A DNA stretch of 6,663 bases from positions 1 to 6,663 of the forward strand of contig JAEUIK010000492.1 of assembly GCA_016793185.1 (NCBI GenBank), in the 5' to 3' direction. Position 1 is the stretch's first letter; the number at the start of each line of letters is the position of its first letter. Both the position numbers and the translations under genes were made by a program. The notes beneath the pieces are model-generated. The model ran no database searches. It worked only from the letters and a program-made list of their open reading frames with translations, and had not been told where the DNA came from. Below are positions 5,776 to 6,663 of the stretch, one piece after another. The stretch is from Planctomycetaceae bacterium (lineage in GTDB: Bacteria > Planctomycetota > Planctomycetia > Pirellulales > JAEUIK01).

Positions 5776-6663
5776 ATGATGAACCTGGTTCGCAATCGTA
5801 GTTGGCTCTGGTGGACGTGTTGGACGATCCTGGCGACGGCCATCGCGGCAATCGTCTTCACCGGCAACCACTTCATCTGGCGGTACCATATCAAAAGGTA
5901 CCAGGTCGTACGTCCGGGCGTCTTCTATCGCGTGGCTCAGCCGTCGGAGTACGGCGTGCACTACCTGGTGAAAAAGCAGGGCGTGAAGACGATCGTCTCG
6001 CTCCAGCTTTACCGGCCCACCCTCAAGAAAGGGCTCTACGACCCGGGCGACCCGGACGGCAGCGAGGAGCGCCATTACGTCGAGCAGCTCGGGGCCAAGT
6101 ATCTGGAATGGCCGCAAGGCAACGAAGCATGCTGGCCCTGGCCCACGCCGTGGATCTATGAACAGTTCTTTGCGCTCGTCGACGAGCCGGCGAACTGGCC
6201 GATTGCCGTGCATTGCATGGGGGGCAGGCACCGGACAGGCACGCTCTCGGCGTTGTTTCGCATTGAGTACGATCGCTGGCCGGCGGAGCGCGCCTTGGCC
6301 GAGATGTACAGCTTTCAGTTTGGCTTACCCCTCTCGTTGCACGAGCACAATCTGCGCACCTACCTTCCCCGGCCTCATCCAAGCCCGGAGGTCTGGCACG
6401 AGCTGGTCGAGTACTGGCAGCCCTTGCTGGAGAAGCGCGCCGGCCAGCTGAGCGATTATGAGCAGCTGGTCCGCGCCATTCGCTTTGCCAAGACCGAGCA
6501 CAGCGTCCAGGCAGCGCTGGAGAAGTACCTGTCGGAAGACCGTCCCTTTGCGCTCTGCCTGGCGCAGCGCGTGATCAATCAGCTGGAAGAACCGCTGGCC
6601 GCGCTGGCTGCCGAGAGGGCCAGCGCCGCGCTGGCCCAGAGCGCGGGAGAGCCGGCCGAGTGG
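5776..6663 (+). CDS. Membrane-anchored dual-specificity/tyrosine phosphatase-like protein (3' end outside window)
   Basis: 296 residues are visible and there is no stop before the window edge. Residues about 10-29 form one hydrophobic segment (LWWTCWTILATAIAAIVFTG) after a short basic N-terminus, with no clear cleavage site, so it is probably an anchor. Then come VVRPGVFYRVAQPSEYG (44-60), the entry segment typical of bacterial DSP-like phosphatases (RPGxxYRxxQPS); a beta strand VKTIVSL (70-76); and the signature P-loop HCMGGRHRTG (146-155), with nucleophile Cys147, phosphate-binding Arg153 and Thr154, matching HCx5R(S/T). The C-terminal part (about 200-296) is charged, helical and unfamiliar. 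The fold forms a cysteinyl-phosphate and hydrolyses phosphomonoesters; the substrate (phosphotyrosine, phosphoinositide or other) cannot be told and I could not assign the general-acid Asp. The start is ATG 5776 or the adjacent ATG 5779; GGAG just upstream gives better spacing to 5779. It is divergent from the kinase operon. Confidence 0.87.
   Translation, partial: MMNLVRNRSWLWWTCWTILATAIAAIVFTGNHFIWRYHIKRYQVVRPGVFYRVAQPSEYGVHYLVKKQGVKTIVSLQLYRPTLKKGLYDPGDPDGSEERHYVEQLGAKYLEWPQGNEACWPWPTPWIYEQFFALVDEPANWPIAVHCMGGRHRTGTLSALFRIEYDRWPAERALAEMYSFQFGLPLSLHEHNLRTYLPRPHPSPEVWHELVEYWQPLLEKRAGQLSDYEQLVRAIRFAKTEHSVQAALEKYLSEDRPFALCLAQRVINQLEEPLAALAAERASAALAQSAGEPAEW

Noticed and set aside
5533..6231. 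Minus-strand open frame (232 residues) overlapping the phosphatase gene
   Set aside because: It is antisense to a gene with an intact phosphatase signature, shows no domain, and extends through the promoter region.

Overview
The window is high-GC bacterial chromosomal DNA that reads as ordinary, dense core sequence. I see no tRNA, rRNA, CRISPR array, insertion sequence or phage gene. The use of TTG starts behind strong Shine-Dalgarno sites, an NtrC-type sigma-54 activator, a membrane-anchored tyrosine-type phosphatase and a secreted alpha/beta-fold protein would fit a planctomycete, perhaps of the Pirellulales. That placement rests on gene type and style only and is tentative.

Layout. (1) Positions 1-777, minus strand: the N-terminal 259 residues of an isocitrate/isopropylmalate dehydrogenase family enzyme, running off the left edge. 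(2) Positions 778-1029: a divergent promoter region with a good sigma-70-like promoter (TTGACC, 17 bp, TACGAT) reading right. (3) Positions 1030-1977, plus strand: an exported alpha/beta-hydrolase-fold protein in which all three triad positions appear to be replaced. (4) Positions 2005-2199, minus strand: a 64-residue protein ending in one membrane helix, convergent with the previous gene. (5) Positions 2200-2387: a gap with a perfect 18-bp GC palindrome. (6) Positions 2388-5340, minus strand: a two-component operon, a membrane sensor histidine kinase (3748-5340) overlapping a sigma-54-dependent response regulator (2388 to about 3767). (7) Positions 5341-5775: a 435-bp divergent control region with promoters facing both ways. 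(8) Positions 5776-6663, plus strand: a membrane-anchored cysteine phosphatase of the dual-specificity/tyrosine phosphatase fold, running off the right edge.

How the genes work together. The kinase and regulator form one signalling unit: a periplasmic helical sensor with HAMP, HisKA and HATPase domains passes phosphate to an NtrC-like receiver, AAA+ and Fis-type HTH protein that should activate sigma-54 promoters. By eye I found no convincing -24/-12 promoter here, so its targets probably lie elsewhere. The flanking enzymes have no obvious functional link to it. The most unusual points are the triad-less secreted hydrolase-fold protein, the apparent ATC start of the response regulator, the palindrome upstream of the small membrane protein, and the phosphatase that shares a control region with the kinase operon. 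I did not find a clearly new multi-gene system.
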